Of a DNA stretch of 64,000 nucleotides, positions 8,823 to 16,791 are shown in pieces. The notes below the pieces were generated by a model. The model worked only from the letters and a program-made list of their open reading frames with translations, ran no database searches and was not told the origin of the DNA. Origin of the DNA: Phycisphaerae bacterium. GTDB taxonomy: Bacteria > Planctomycetota > Phycisphaerae > Phycisphaerales > SM1A02. Location: positions 1 through 64,000 of the forward strand of contig JABHZL010000013.1 of assembly GCA_018656645.1 (NCBI GenBank), given 5' to 3'. Position numbers and translations under genes: made by a program. Every line of letters starts with the position of its first letter. Position 1 is the first letter of the stretch.

Positions 8823-9470
8823 TTAAACTGTTCCAAAAATGCGATCGCCAGCGTCGCCTAAGCCTGGAACTATGTACCCATTCTCGTTCAAACACCTGTC
8901 TATTGAAGCGGTTGAAATTTTAAGTTTTGGGTGATCTTTTTCCATTCTTCTCACCCCCTCGGGAGAAGCAACAAGGCATACCATTTGAACATCTTCACAC
9001 CCGTGATCTTGCAACACTTTTGCGGCATATGAAGCCGAGCCACCCGTTGCGAGCATTGGATCAATAAGTAACACTGGTCCGTTTGCTATATCGCTTGGAA
9101 GCTTGCAGTAATATGGGATTGGTTTTTTTGTTTCTTCGTCTCTGTATAACCCAATATGGCCAACCCTTGCCTCTGGAATCATTCCAAGAATTCCGTCGGT
9201 CATACCAACACCTGCTCGAAGAATGGGGACAAGTGTAATTGGGTCTGCAAGCCTTGATCCAACTGTTGTTTCAATTGGCGTATCAACCTCTGAATGAACA
9301 CTTTTAAACTGTCTGGAAAGTTGGAAAAACATGAGCCCGGCAATTTCATTGAGCAGTGACCTAAAGGTTGCGTGGTCAGTTTCGCAATCTCTTATTCGGG
9401 TTAGTTTGTCCTGAATAACGGGATGCTCAAAAATCCACACGTTTGGATGGGTTGTTGATTGTGTTGGCAT
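8823..9470 (-). CDS. upp: Uracil phosphoribosyltransferase
   Basis: A 215-residue type I phosphoribosyltransferase that makes UMP from uracil and PRPP. The PRPP loop DPMLATGGSA is at residues 137-146. Other typical Upp stretches are ILRAGVGM near 83-90 and the C-terminal PGLGDAGDR, which contacts uracil in known structures. Length matches the family. It is the first gene of a minus-strand operon, and its start abuts the divergent TolC region. A cytosine deaminase gene at 13836 could supply its substrate. Confidence 0.96.
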   Translation of the reverse strand: MPTQSTTHPNVWIFEHPVIQDKLTRIRDCETDHATFRSLLNEIAGLMFFQLSRQFKSVHSEVDTPIETTVGSRLADPITLVPILRAGVGMTDGILGMIPEARVGHIGLYRDEETKKPIPYYCKLPSDIANGPVLLIDPMLATGGSASYAAKVLQDHGCEDVQMVCLVASPEGVRRMEKDHPKLKISTASIDRCLNENGYIVPGLGDAGDRIFGTV

Positions 9471-9528
9471 GAGAATAAAACAATTCTACAAGGTGAGGGG
9501 GGCGCTGACATCAAGTATCATCACCCAT

Positions 9529-11205
9529 ATGTGGCGATTATTGGCTTTATCTTTTCTTGTTCTTCAGGCTTGTGATTCAGGTTTTCAGGTCATCGATAAC
9601 CGGGTTGAGGTGTTGATGGCAGAAGCCAATGAATCCCTTGGGGATGGTTCGATACTACCAAACACCATACATTGGTCTGAATTACCTTCGTCTTCTCCAG
9701 AAAACCCGCTACCACCAACGAAGAATCCGGGTATTGATGACCTTACGTTGGTTCCGTCTTTAGAATTAAACAGTAGTGCGATTGGTAAAAAACTCGATGC
9801 TGCCGCGAAAGAACTTGAAGAAAATGGAACACTTTTATCCCTTGAGGAATCACTTCTGTGGGCAACGGGGCATTCGCAAGAGTATAGATTTGCTGAATAT
9901 GATTATCTTAGTACGACACTTTCTTTATTGAACGAGTTACATCTTTGGGGACCAAGGTTTTTTGAAAGCGTAAGTGTTACAACAGACGCGGACTCAACCG
10001 ATGGTTTTTATGAGACGTCACTTAGTGTTGTGCATGATTTTGAAATTACTCACCGGCTTCCATATGGTGGTTCTGTTTCTGCAACAGCGCTTACGAATTT
10101 TGCTGATGCTGTACACACTGCGACGTCTAGTAACACCAAGGGAACCACGGTTGGATTGGCGTTAGATTTACCACTACTTCGTGGTTCAGGAACTGTTGCG
10201 AGAGAAACTCTTATTCAGTCAAAACGAAACCTTATATACGGCGCGCGTACTTTTGAACGATTCCGAAGAACTTTTTTTCGCTCCATTGCTGGTGATTATT
10301 TAAATTTGGTTGTCCAAAGACAGTCTCTTGCAAATGCACAACGGGGCGTCGAGTCACTGCGACAACTTGCCGGTCGACAAAAAGCTTTGTATGAATCTGG
10401 AAGAACTCGACTATATGATTCTGCGGATGCGGAAAACCAGGCCCTTGCATCAGTTGCAAGACTAAGCCAGTCGTGGGAACGATATCGTTTGGCCATTGAT
10501 CGATTTAAGGTGAAAATTGGTTGGCCAATTGAGAAGCTGGTTCGTATTGAACCGGCCACGCTTGGACTTCGTCCACTTGAGGTTGAAATGAAAACGGCTG
10601 TTTCACAAGCTTTGCAATACCGCCTCGATCTTCAAACAGAAGAGAACCAGGTGGGTGATGCATACCGCCGAGTCCAAAACGCGAAAAATGGAATGCTTTC
10701 GGATTTAGATATTACTGCGAGTGCTTCACTTCCTTCAGAAGATAGTGACATCACTGGTTTTGATGGCCGAGAGGTTGATTATTTGGTTGGGGTGACCTTT
10801 GGTGTACCGCTTGATAGAGAAAGAGACAGGATTAACCTGCGCCAACAACAAATTTTATTAGAACGCGCAAAGCGGTCTTTACGAACGTCAAAAGAATCTA
10901 TTGCTATTGAGGTGCGTTCTTCACTTAGAAACATTGAGGTTTATCAATTCACGCTTGATCTACAAGAAAGAAATGTTGAGATTGCACAGCTTGGTCTAAA
11001 TTCTATTAACGCTGACCCAGACCGTGTGTCTGTCCTTGATCAAACAAGGGCTATTTCAGAATTACAAAGTGCTCAAGATGCCAGAGACAGCGCAAGGCGT
11101 GATCTTGAACTTTCTATTGTGGATTTTTTATTACAGGCGGGGCAACTGCGGGTGCAACAGAATGGGAATATGTATCCAATAGGTACAAATGAGCGGGATT
11201 TATGA
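9529..11205 (+). CDS. TolC-family outer membrane efflux lipoprotein
   Basis: A 558-residue protein from the ATG at 9529; upstream in-frame ATGs would put non-signal residues before the hydrophobic segment. The N terminus (MWRLLALSFLVLQAC) is a lipoprotein signal with Cys15 as the acylation site. The body, about residues 110-540, is largely helical with repeated heptads and the duplicated pattern of the outer membrane efflux protein (OEP/TolC) fold. TolC proteins form the outer membrane duct of tripartite exporters or type I secretion. The downstream gene, overlapping by four bases, encodes a HlyD-type adaptor, so the two should form an exporter. No inner membrane pump gene lies in this operon. 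Confidence 0.85.
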   Translation: MWRLLALSFLVLQACDSGFQVIDNRVEVLMAEANESLGDGSILPNTIHWSELPSSSPENPLPPTKNPGIDDLTLVPSLELNSSAIGKKLDAAAKELEENGTLLSLEESLLWATGHSQEYRFAEYDYLSTTLSLLNELHLWGPRFFESVSVTTDADSTDGFYETSLSVVHDFEITHRLPYGGSVSATALTNFADAVHTATSSNTKGTTVGLALDLPLLRGSGTVARETLIQSKRNLIYGARTFERFRRTFFRSIAGDYLNLVVQRQSLANAQRGVESLRQLAGRQKALYESGRTRLYDSADAENQALASVARLSQSWERYRLAIDRFKVKIGWPIEKLVRIEPATLGLRPLEVEMKTAVSQALQYRLDLQTEENQVGDAYRRVQNAKNGMLSDLDITASASLPSEDSDITGFDGREVDYLVGVTFGVPLDRERDRINLRQQQILLERAKRSLRTSKESIAIEVRSSLRNIEVYQFTLDLQERNVEIAQLGLNSINADPDRVSVLDQTRAISELQSAQDARDSARRDLELSIVDFLLQAGQLRVQQNGNMYPIGTNERDL

Positions 11206-12734
11206 ATATTAACAAAAATCAATTACAATCTATTCACATGAGACGTGGTGTTTCTATTTCAGCAATATTAGTGGCGTGTGTCACCGCGATTGTTGTTGTT
11301 ATTTGGGTCGTTCCGAAAAACGGAACCACAAAGATGAGTTCGCTTGGTGCAGGAGCACTTTATGAAGTTGGGCGCGGGGGCTTTGAAATTACAGTGCTAA
11401 CATCTGGTGAGCTCTCTGCTTTGGAGCAGGTAAATGTTCACAATGCGCTTGAATCAAATGCGGTAATTATTGAGGTTGTCGACGAGGGTGCAAAAGTAGA
11501 AAAAGGAGATGTCCTTCTTCGACTCAATGACGAAGCTATACAAAACGCAATCAGAGATGCGCAAAATTCTGTAACAACAGGTGTAAATAATCTTGAGGGG
11601 TCTACCGCAAACCTTGCTATTAACAAAAAGAAACGAGATTCTGAATTAGCTGTTAAACAATTGTCTATAGATCTTGCGGAATTGGCTTTGCAGTCGTGGG
11701 AAATGGGTGAGGTAATTGCAAAACGCCAATCCCTTGACCTTGCTGTTCAAACAGCCCAGAAGGATTTTACAAGGCTATCGGGAAAGTTTGAATCGTCGTT
11801 AAAACTGTATGAACAAGAGTTTTTAAGCAAGGACGAGCTTGATAGAGATGAAATTTCTCTTTTAAACGCAGACGCACAACTCAAAAAGGCGCTTTTAGAT
11901 GTAAAGGTGTATAACAATTACACATATAGACAAGAAAAACAGTTAAAAGAATCTGATCTACGACAATCAAAGGATGAATTAGACCGAGCAACCGAACGGT
12001 CTGGGGTTGAAATACAAAGTGCTGAAGCAAGCGTGTTGACCTCACAAAAACAATTGGATAATAAGCAAGAAGGACTTAAAAAACTTCAAGATCAATTAGA
12101 AATGTGTGTTGTATCTTCTCCAGCAAGTGGAATGGTGGTATACGCATCAAGTTTGGGTGAGGGGCGGTGGGAAGAGGGGGAACCAATAAAGGTTGGAAAA
12201 AAACTACATCGAAACGAATTGGTCATGATTATTCCAAACACAGAACAAATGGTTGCTATCGTAAAGGTTAACGAAGCCCTTAGTGGACTCATAGAGGAGG
12301 GACAACAAACCACTGTCGTTTGTGATGCTTTTTCAGATAATGTGTTTAAGGGTGAGGTTGTTTCTGTTGGTGTGATTGCATCTGGTGGTGGATGGAGAGA
12401 TCCAAACAGGCGCGATTATACTATTAAAATTAAATTGTCAGAAAATAACACTGTTGGGCTTAAACCATCTATGAGGTGTTCTGCTGAAATATTGGTTGGA
12501 ATGGTTGAGGATAAACTTTTTGTACCCATTCATGCACTCCATAGAAAAAGGGGAATTGTTTGGGTGTGGGTACAGAAAGACGGCGGTTTTGAGCAAAGAG
12601 CTGTAGAGATTGGGGATTTTAGTGAATCGTTTACTGTTATAAATAGCGGTTTAGATGAGGGAGAAATGATTCTTTTACGAGAACCACCACAGAACATGGT
12701 TACCCACACACTTCGCTCGGAGGAGGAACTTTGA
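11202..12734 (+). CDS. HlyD/MacA-type periplasmic adaptor (membrane fusion protein)
   Basis: A 510-residue protein anchored by one N-terminal helix (about residues 16-37). A barrel-sandwich (lipoyl-like) half follows near 55-110, with VDEGAKVEKGDVLLRL. A long coiled-coil hairpin occupies about 110-300, and the second lipoyl half and beta-barrel come after it (SPASGMVVYAS, then a C-terminal region near 380-500). This architecture bridges an inner membrane transporter and TolC. It overlaps the upstream TolC gene by four bases (ATGA) and its stop overlaps the TTG start of ubiX. The pump partner (ABC or RND) must be encoded elsewhere or is shared. Confidence 0.85.
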   Translation: MNINKNQLQSIHMRRGVSISAILVACVTAIVVVIWVVPKNGTTKMSSLGAGALYEVGRGGFEITVLTSGELSALEQVNVHNALESNAVIIEVVDEGAKVEKGDVLLRLNDEAIQNAIRDAQNSVTTGVNNLEGSTANLAINKKKRDSELAVKQLSIDLAELALQSWEMGEVIAKRQSLDLAVQTAQKDFTRLSGKFESSLKLYEQEFLSKDELDRDEISLLNADAQLKKALLDVKVYNNYTYRQEKQLKESDLRQSKDELDRATERSGVEIQSAEASVLTSQKQLDNKQEGLKKLQDQLEMCVVSSPASGMVVYASSLGEGRWEEGEPIKVGKKLHRNELVMIIPNTEQMVAIVKVNEALSGLIEEGQQTTVVCDAFSDNVFKGEVVSVGVIASGGGWRDPNRRDYTIKIKLSENNTVGLKPSMRCSAEILVGMVEDKLFVPIHALHRKRGIVWVWVQKDGGFEQRAVEIGDFSESFTVINSGLDEGEMILLREPPQNMVTHTLRSEEEL

Positions 12735-13306
12735 GTACCAAAAAAATTGTTGTTGGTGTAACCGGGGCTTCTGGTGCGCCGTACGCCGTGCGGGTTATAC
12801 AACTACTTGTTGAGTATGGGGTAGAGGTGCATGTTACGATTTCATCTATGGGCCGCAGGTTGTTGTTTGAAGAGTCTAATATAACAACACTGTGTGCTGA
12901 ACATTTTGGAGTCAACAACGAACTGTTTGTAATACACAATGATAAGGATTTTGGATCATCGATAGCCTCTGGAAGTTTTTTGCACGACGGGATGATTATT
13001 GTTCCGTGTTCAAGCAATAGTGTTGGTGCCATTGCAGGTGGGCTAACAAACACTTTGGTGCAACGCGCCGCCTCTGTTTCTTTAAAAGAAAACAGACCCC
13101 TTGTCATTGCCCACCGAGAATCTCCCATTAGCGCTATTGATGTAGAAAATCTCGGAAAACTTTCTCGCGCAGGGGCGATCATTGCCCCTTTATCACCTGG
13201 TTTTTATATGCAGCCAAAAACAATTGATGATTTGGTTGATTTTATGGCCGGAAAACTTGTTGATCTTGTTGGCGTGAGACACGATTTACCTGTCCGCTGG
13301 TGTTAA
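12731..13306 (+). CDS. ubiX: Flavin prenyltransferase UbiX
   Basis: A 191-residue member of the UbiX/Pad1 family, which attaches a dimethylallyl group to FMN to make the prenylated cofactor of UbiD-type decarboxylases. The flavin-binding GASGAPYA is at residues 12-19. The PCSSNSVGAIAGG stretch near 95 and SPLS-like segment LSPGFY near 155 are family features. It begins with TTG at 12731 behind a strong AGGAGG, and this start overlaps the stop of the adaptor gene. A ubiD gene was not found in the window, so the partner decarboxylase (for example for quinone synthesis) lies elsewhere. Confidence 0.92.
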   Translation: MSTKKIVVGVTGASGAPYAVRVIQLLVEYGVEVHVTISSMGRRLLFEESNITTLCAEHFGVNNELFVIHNDKDFGSSIASGSFLHDGMIIVPCSSNSVGAIAGGLTNTLVQRAASVSLKENRPLVIAHRESPISAIDVENLGKLSRAGAIIAPLSPGFYMQPKTIDDLVDFMAGKLVDLVGVRHDLPVRWC

Positions 13307-13332
13307 CAGACTGTACTTGTTACACTTCACTC

Positions 13333-13839
13333 ATGAAATATCTACTTATTAGCTTTGTCGCGCTTGTTTTTTCGTCTTGCTCACCGGTCGCTACGTATCC
13401 ACCAATTGAAATAGATACGGCTGTTAGTTTTTCAAATTCGTCATACGAACCCGTTCCAACCATTTTGGTAACTACAATTGAATACGCACACGACCATTAT
13501 GGTGGTATTGAAAATGTTGTATACAACCTTCCCAAAGGAATGTCTAGTGAAACTTATGACATTGTGACCTCGAGAGTTGCCAAATCTAAACCACTTGAAA
13601 ATGCTGGTGAACAAGCTTATCACATCACTGAATTGAGAGTGCGTGGATTAAAAGCAGAGGCAGATATTGTTTTTCCTCGTGCGGGTGGTGGAAATGAAAC
13701 GGCTACATTGTATCTTTCTAAATCGTTTACCAATCCTTGGCGGGTTAACCGTGAACGCATTTGGTTAATTCCAGTAGCACAGGCGCCCGCACCAAACTAT
13801 GTTGCTCCTGAACACACTGCCATTGTTGATACCGAATGA
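13333..13839 (+). CDS. Small lipoprotein, function unknown
   Basis: A 168-residue protein from the ATG at 13333, starting with a lipoprotein signal (MKYLLISFVALVFSSC, Cys16). The mature part is mostly predicted beta-strand and polar, with a short Pro/Ala-rich segment near the C terminus. No catalytic motif is visible and I recognise no family. It lies between ubiX and the cytosine deaminase gene and overlaps the latter by four bases, so it is part of the same transcript. Frame choice is supported by the signal peptide and the translational coupling. Confidence 0.7.
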   Translation: MKYLLISFVALVFSSCSPVATYPPIEIDTAVSFSNSSYEPVPTILVTTIEYAHDHYGGIENVVYNLPKGMSSETYDIVTSRVAKSKPLENAGEQAYHITELRVRGLKAEADIVFPRAGGGNETATLYLSKSFTNPWRVNRERIWLIPVAQAPAPNYVAPEHTAIVDTE

Positions 13840-14279
13840 ATTTTGAACAAGCGTGGCTTGATGCTGCGATTGATCAAGCAGAAAAATCTTGGGGTGAGGG
13901 CGGTATTCCAATTGGCTCGACGCTTGTTGATGAAGCTGGAACGATTGTCTCTCGAGGACACAACATGCGTGTTCAAAGTGGTGATCCGACGGCACATGCG
14001 GAGGTTGTGTGTATTAGAAATGCTGGAAGAAGGAGAGATTGGAAATCACTTACCCTTGTTTCTACACTCAGTCCCTGTGTTATGTGCACTGGCACAACCC
14101 TTCTTTTTGGCATTCCAAGGGTGATTATTGGAGAAAATGAGAATTTTCTTGGCGCAGAAGAACTTTTATGTTCGAATGGTGTTGAGATACAGGTGATTCA
14201 TGATGTTCGTTGTGTTGCGTTGATGCTACGACTCAAAAAGGAAAAACCTGATTTGTGGGCCGAAGATATTGGCCTGTAA
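13836..14279 (+). CDS. Cytosine deaminase of the yeast FCY1 type
   Basis: A 147-residue zinc deaminase. The zinc ligands and catalytic acid fit the family: HAE at 54-56, then PCVMC at 80-84 (His54, Glu56, Cys81, Cys84). What points to cytosine deaminase instead of TadA is the close resemblance to yeast FCY1 along the whole length: GHNMRVQ, LSPCVMCTG, FGIPRVIIGENENF, and a C-terminal lid ending WAEDIG as in FCY1 (from memory of that protein; not aligned by program). It would convert cytosine to uracil. With upp at 8823, the organism could salvage cytosine to UMP. It overlaps the lipoprotein gene by four bases. The classic bacterial codA enzyme is an unrelated fold. Confidence 0.82.
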   Translation: MNFEQAWLDAAIDQAEKSWGEGGIPIGSTLVDEAGTIVSRGHNMRVQSGDPTAHAEVVCIRNAGRRRDWKSLTLVSTLSPCVMCTGTTLLFGIPRVIIGENENFLGAEELLCSNGVEIQVIHDVRCVALMLRLKKEKPDLWAEDIGL

Positions 14280-14294
14280 CAAGGAGGTGCACTG

Positions 14295-14426
14295 ATGAAA
14301 CGACCAGTAACACCAAAACGATCGCAGTTGGACCGACCGCGAATTACATCGCGAGCTTCTGTAAAAGTCAGGCGGCCCGCTTCAAATACTTCAAAAGCAA
14401 CAAGACCAACTGGCTCGTCACGTTAA
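14295..14426 (+). CDS. Small basic protein, 43 residues, unknown
   Basis: A short frame (43 codons) that starts with ATG behind a near-perfect AAGGAGG at seven bases' spacing, 15 bases after the cytosine deaminase stop. The product begins MKRPVTPKRSQLDRPRI and is rich in Arg, Lys, Ser, Thr and Pro with no acidic run and no hydrophobic segment. Such composition suggests binding to nucleic acid or disorder, but no family is recognised. The strong ribosome binding site is the main reason to call it. A different frame over the same DNA lacks such a site. Confidence 0.5.
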   Translation: MKRPVTPKRSQLDRPRITSRASVKVRRPASNTSKATRPTGSSR

Positions 14427-14501
14427 TTGCGCTGTTCCAAACACATCACCTCAGTAAAACTTCGGTGTAGATGAATGGCGCTTTAGATTTGTTGTGTCTA
14501 T

Positions 14502-14523
14502 AAAAAACTACTTGTAGTTTTTT
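14502..14523. terminator. Bidirectional terminator between small protein and thiolase
   Basis: A perfect inverted repeat, AAAAAACTA-CTTG-TAGTTTTTT, sits between two converging genes and gives a U-run on either strand. The stem is A/T-rich and therefore weak. It ends at the thiolase stop codon. The 75 bases between the small basic protein and this hairpin show nothing else. Confidence 0.5.
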
Positions 14524-15703
14524 AGTCTCGCTCAATCAACATTGAAACCGCGTTGCCGCCACCAAGGCATAAACTTACAATACCACGCTTTGCGTCAACT
14601 CGTCGCATTTGATGAATCAGTGTCACAAGAACTCTGGCACCCGATCCTCCAATTGGATGACCAAGTGCTATTCCGCCGCCACAAACATTTACATTTGTTT
14701 GATCTAACCCTAGGTGGGCAAGATTTTGCAGCACTTGCACAGCAAACGCTTCGTTGATTTCAAACAAATCAATGTCTGAAACAGTGAGGTTGTTTCGTTC
14801 TAAAAGCGCCGCTATCCCCTTGCCGGGAGCCGTAAAAATTTCTTTTGGATCAACACCCTGTGTGTTGTAATCAACAATGCGTGCAAGAACATCTCCTTTT
14901 GTGCAAGACGCGGCAACCACGACCGCTGCACCACCATCAGAAATTTGTGATGCATTGCCGGCTGTCACAGTTCCTTCTTTTGCAAACGCGGGCCGCAGTT
15001 TTCCTAGTGATTCTGCAGTAGAGTCTCCACGCACACCTTCGTCATGTGTGATGTCAGCTCGTTGTTTTACCTGCTTGGCTTCAAGCGTGATTTGCTCATC
15101 GTGAAACCAACCTTCACTTATTGCATGCGCGGCTCGTTGGTGAGACTGTGCCGAATATGCATCTTGTTCCTCTCTGGAAATTTTAAATTCTTCTGCAGTC
15201 CACTCGGCAGCAGAGCCCATTCCCCAGTTTTCAAATGGGCAAGTAAGGCCGTCGTGTTGCATGTGATCTATTAATTTTCCTTCGCCAAACTTAATCCCAT
15301 TTCGTACATGGGCAAGGTGTGGTGAGTTTGACATGTTTTCCATACCGCCCGCTACAACAACGCTGGTGTCCCCGGCCTTAATAGATTGCGCTGCTTGCAT
15401 CACAGATTGCAAGCCGCTACCACAAACTTTATTCACAGTAACTGCCGAAAGAGTGGTAGGTAACCCCGCCTTTAAGCCGGCTTGGCGAGATGGGTTTTGT
15501 CCAACACCTGCCTGAAGTACACATCCCATGACACACTCGTCAATTTCAGATGTATCTACACCAGAATCTTCAACAGCCGCTTTAATTGCCCATGAACCAA
15601 TTTCTGGAGATGGAACACGTGATAGACCTCCTAAAAAACGCCCAACGACGGTGCGGCGGGCTGCGAGAATAACGGGTTGGTTTGATTTATCTGTGGTGGT
15701 CAT
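14522..15703 (-). CDS. Acetyl-CoA acetyltransferase (thiolase)
   Basis: A 393-residue thiolase of the acetoacetyl-CoA/beta-ketothiolase family. All catalytic elements are present: nucleophile Cys94 in [10 protein letters not shown], His349 in [10 protein letters not shown], and Cys379 in CLGGGNA. The central GGMENMSN and NEAFAVQ segments are also typical. Length is usual for the tetrameric biosynthetic/degradative enzymes. It reads alone on the minus strand, divergent from fbp with a 101-base gap. With the 3-hydroxyacyl-CoA dehydrogenase at 59490 it could work in butanoate or fatty acid metabolism. Direction of use cannot be told from sequence. Confidence 0.93.
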   Translation of the reverse strand: MTTTDKSNQPVILAARRTVVGRFLGGLSRVPSPEIGSWAIKAAVEDSGVDTSEIDECVMGCVLQAGVGQNPSRQAGLKAGLPTTLSAVTVNKVCGSGLQSVMQAAQSIKAGDTSVVVAGGMENMSNSPHLAHVRNGIKFGEGKLIDHMQHDGLTCPFENWGMGSAAEWTAEEFKISREEQDAYSAQSHQRAAHAISEGWFHDEQITLEAKQVKQRADITHDEGVRGDSTAESLGKLRPAFAKEGTVTAGNASQISDGGAAVVVAASCTKGDVLARIVDYNTQGVDPKEIFTAPGKGIAALLERNNLTVSDIDLFEINEAFAVQVLQNLAHLGLDQTNVNVCGGGIALGHPIGGSGARVLVTLIHQMRRVDAKRGIVSLCLGGGNAVSMLIERD

Positions 15704-15727
15704 GTGTTTGTGCCTTTTTTTCTGAGT

Positions 15728-15754
15728 TGGGTAGAATGTGTTACCTGTAACCCA
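15728..15754. promoter_or_regulatory. Inverted repeat in the thiolase/fbp divergent promoter region
   Basis: The 101-base gap between the two divergent starts contains GTTAC-CT-GTAAC (15740-15751), nested in a wider TGGGT...ACCCA pair (15728-15732 and 15750-15754). Position and symmetry suit a repressor operator serving one or both genes. No regulator gene is adjacent, and no confident -35/-10 pair was assigned. Confidence 0.3.
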
Positions 15755-15804
15755 CTACGAGGGCACATATTCTATCGAAACACCTCTAGGTCATGTGAAA
15801 CATT

Positions 15805-16791
15805 ATGGAACACAATTGGACAAGCGACAACTTAACGAGCCTTCAGAGTCATATTTTGGCAGAAGAGCAAAAGCATGAAAACGCCACTGGGGAGTTTTCA
15901 TGGATCCTTTCGGCTATTTCTCTTGCTACCAAGGCAATTGGAAATAAGGTTAGGTGTGCAAGAATTGAAGATGTTGTTGGTGAGGTTGGTGTTGAAAACG
16001 TGCAGGGTGAAATGCAACACAAGCTTGATGTGATTTCTAATGAACTCATTTTGCGGTGTCTTGGAAATAGAGATAATGTTGGAGTTCTTGCAAGTGAAGA
16101 AAATGAGACACCTTTTTTCCTTCGCAAGAGGGCTGAGGGTGGAAAATATGCTGTGCTTTTTGATCCGCTTGATGGGTCGTCAAATATTGATGTTTCGGTT
16201 GGCGTTGGCACTATTTTTAGTGTTCTTCATCTCCCCGATGGCGGAACCCGAGAAGAAGCAATTCTTCAAGAAGGAAGCAGGCAGGTTGCCGCTGGCTATG
16301 TTTTATATGGCTCGTCAACCATGCTTGTATTAACCACTGGAAATGGTGTAGATATGTTTGTGCTCGATCAAACCATTGGTTCGTTTGTTCTTGTCGAAGC
16401 AAACCTTCAAATACCCACCGGAAACAATATGTATTCGATCAACGAAGCATATACCGCTAAATTCAGTGATGGGGTTCGGGCGTATTTAGACTGGGCACAC
16501 CAAAATGATTACTCAAGTAGATATATTGGCTCCATGGTTGCGGATGTACACAGAACATTGTTGAAAGGTGGCGTTTTTCTCTATCCACCAACAAGCGATA
16601 AGTTGGATGGAAAACTTCGTCTTATGTATGAGGCAAACCCAATGGCGATGATTATTGAACAGGCTGGGGGAAAGGCGGTTGCACAGGGTAATCGTATTCT
16701 TGATATTCAACCAACGGGACTACACGAACGAACAAGCGTGGTTCTAGGGTCGACCGATCAGGTTGATCTATTTTTGAAACATATAACATGA
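15805..16791 (+). CDS. fbp: Fructose-1,6-bisphosphatase, class I
   Basis: A 328-residue class I enzyme that removes the 1-phosphate of fructose 1,6-bisphosphate in gluconeogenesis. The metal-binding motif DPLDGSSNID is at 120-129 and the ASEENE acidic motif at 96-101. A late SDKLDGKLRLMYEANPMA segment matches the substrate-binding and metal-binding C-terminal part of the family (split here: KLRLMYEANP near 275-285). Length is normal. The stop overlaps the ATG of the PrpD-like gene by four bases, so the two are co-translated. Confidence 0.95.
   Translation: MEHNWTSDNLTSLQSHILAEEQKHENATGEFSWILSAISLATKAIGNKVRCARIEDVVGEVGVENVQGEMQHKLDVISNELILRCLGNRDNVGVLASEENETPFFLRKRAEGGKYAVLFDPLDGSSNIDVSVGVGTIFSVLHLPDGGTREEAILQEGSRQVAAGYVLYGSSTMLVLTTGNGVDMFVLDQTIGSFVLVEANLQIPTGNNMYSINEAYTAKFSDGVRAYLDWAHQNDYSSRYIGSMVADVHRTLLKGGVFLYPPTSDKLDGKLRLMYEANPMAMIIEQAGGKAVAQGNRILDIQPTGLHERTSVVLGSTDQVDLFLKHIT

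Noticed and set aside
7822-9470. Restriction-modification or other defence system around the DNA methyltransferase.
   Set aside because: Neighbours are upp, a metallophosphoesterase and tsaB; no endonuclease, helicase or specificity gene is present.
14255-14470. Open frame of 71 codons overlapping the end of the cytosine deaminase gene.
   Set aside because: The 43-codon frame in the same place has a strong ribosome site; this one has none and begins inside the deaminase gene.
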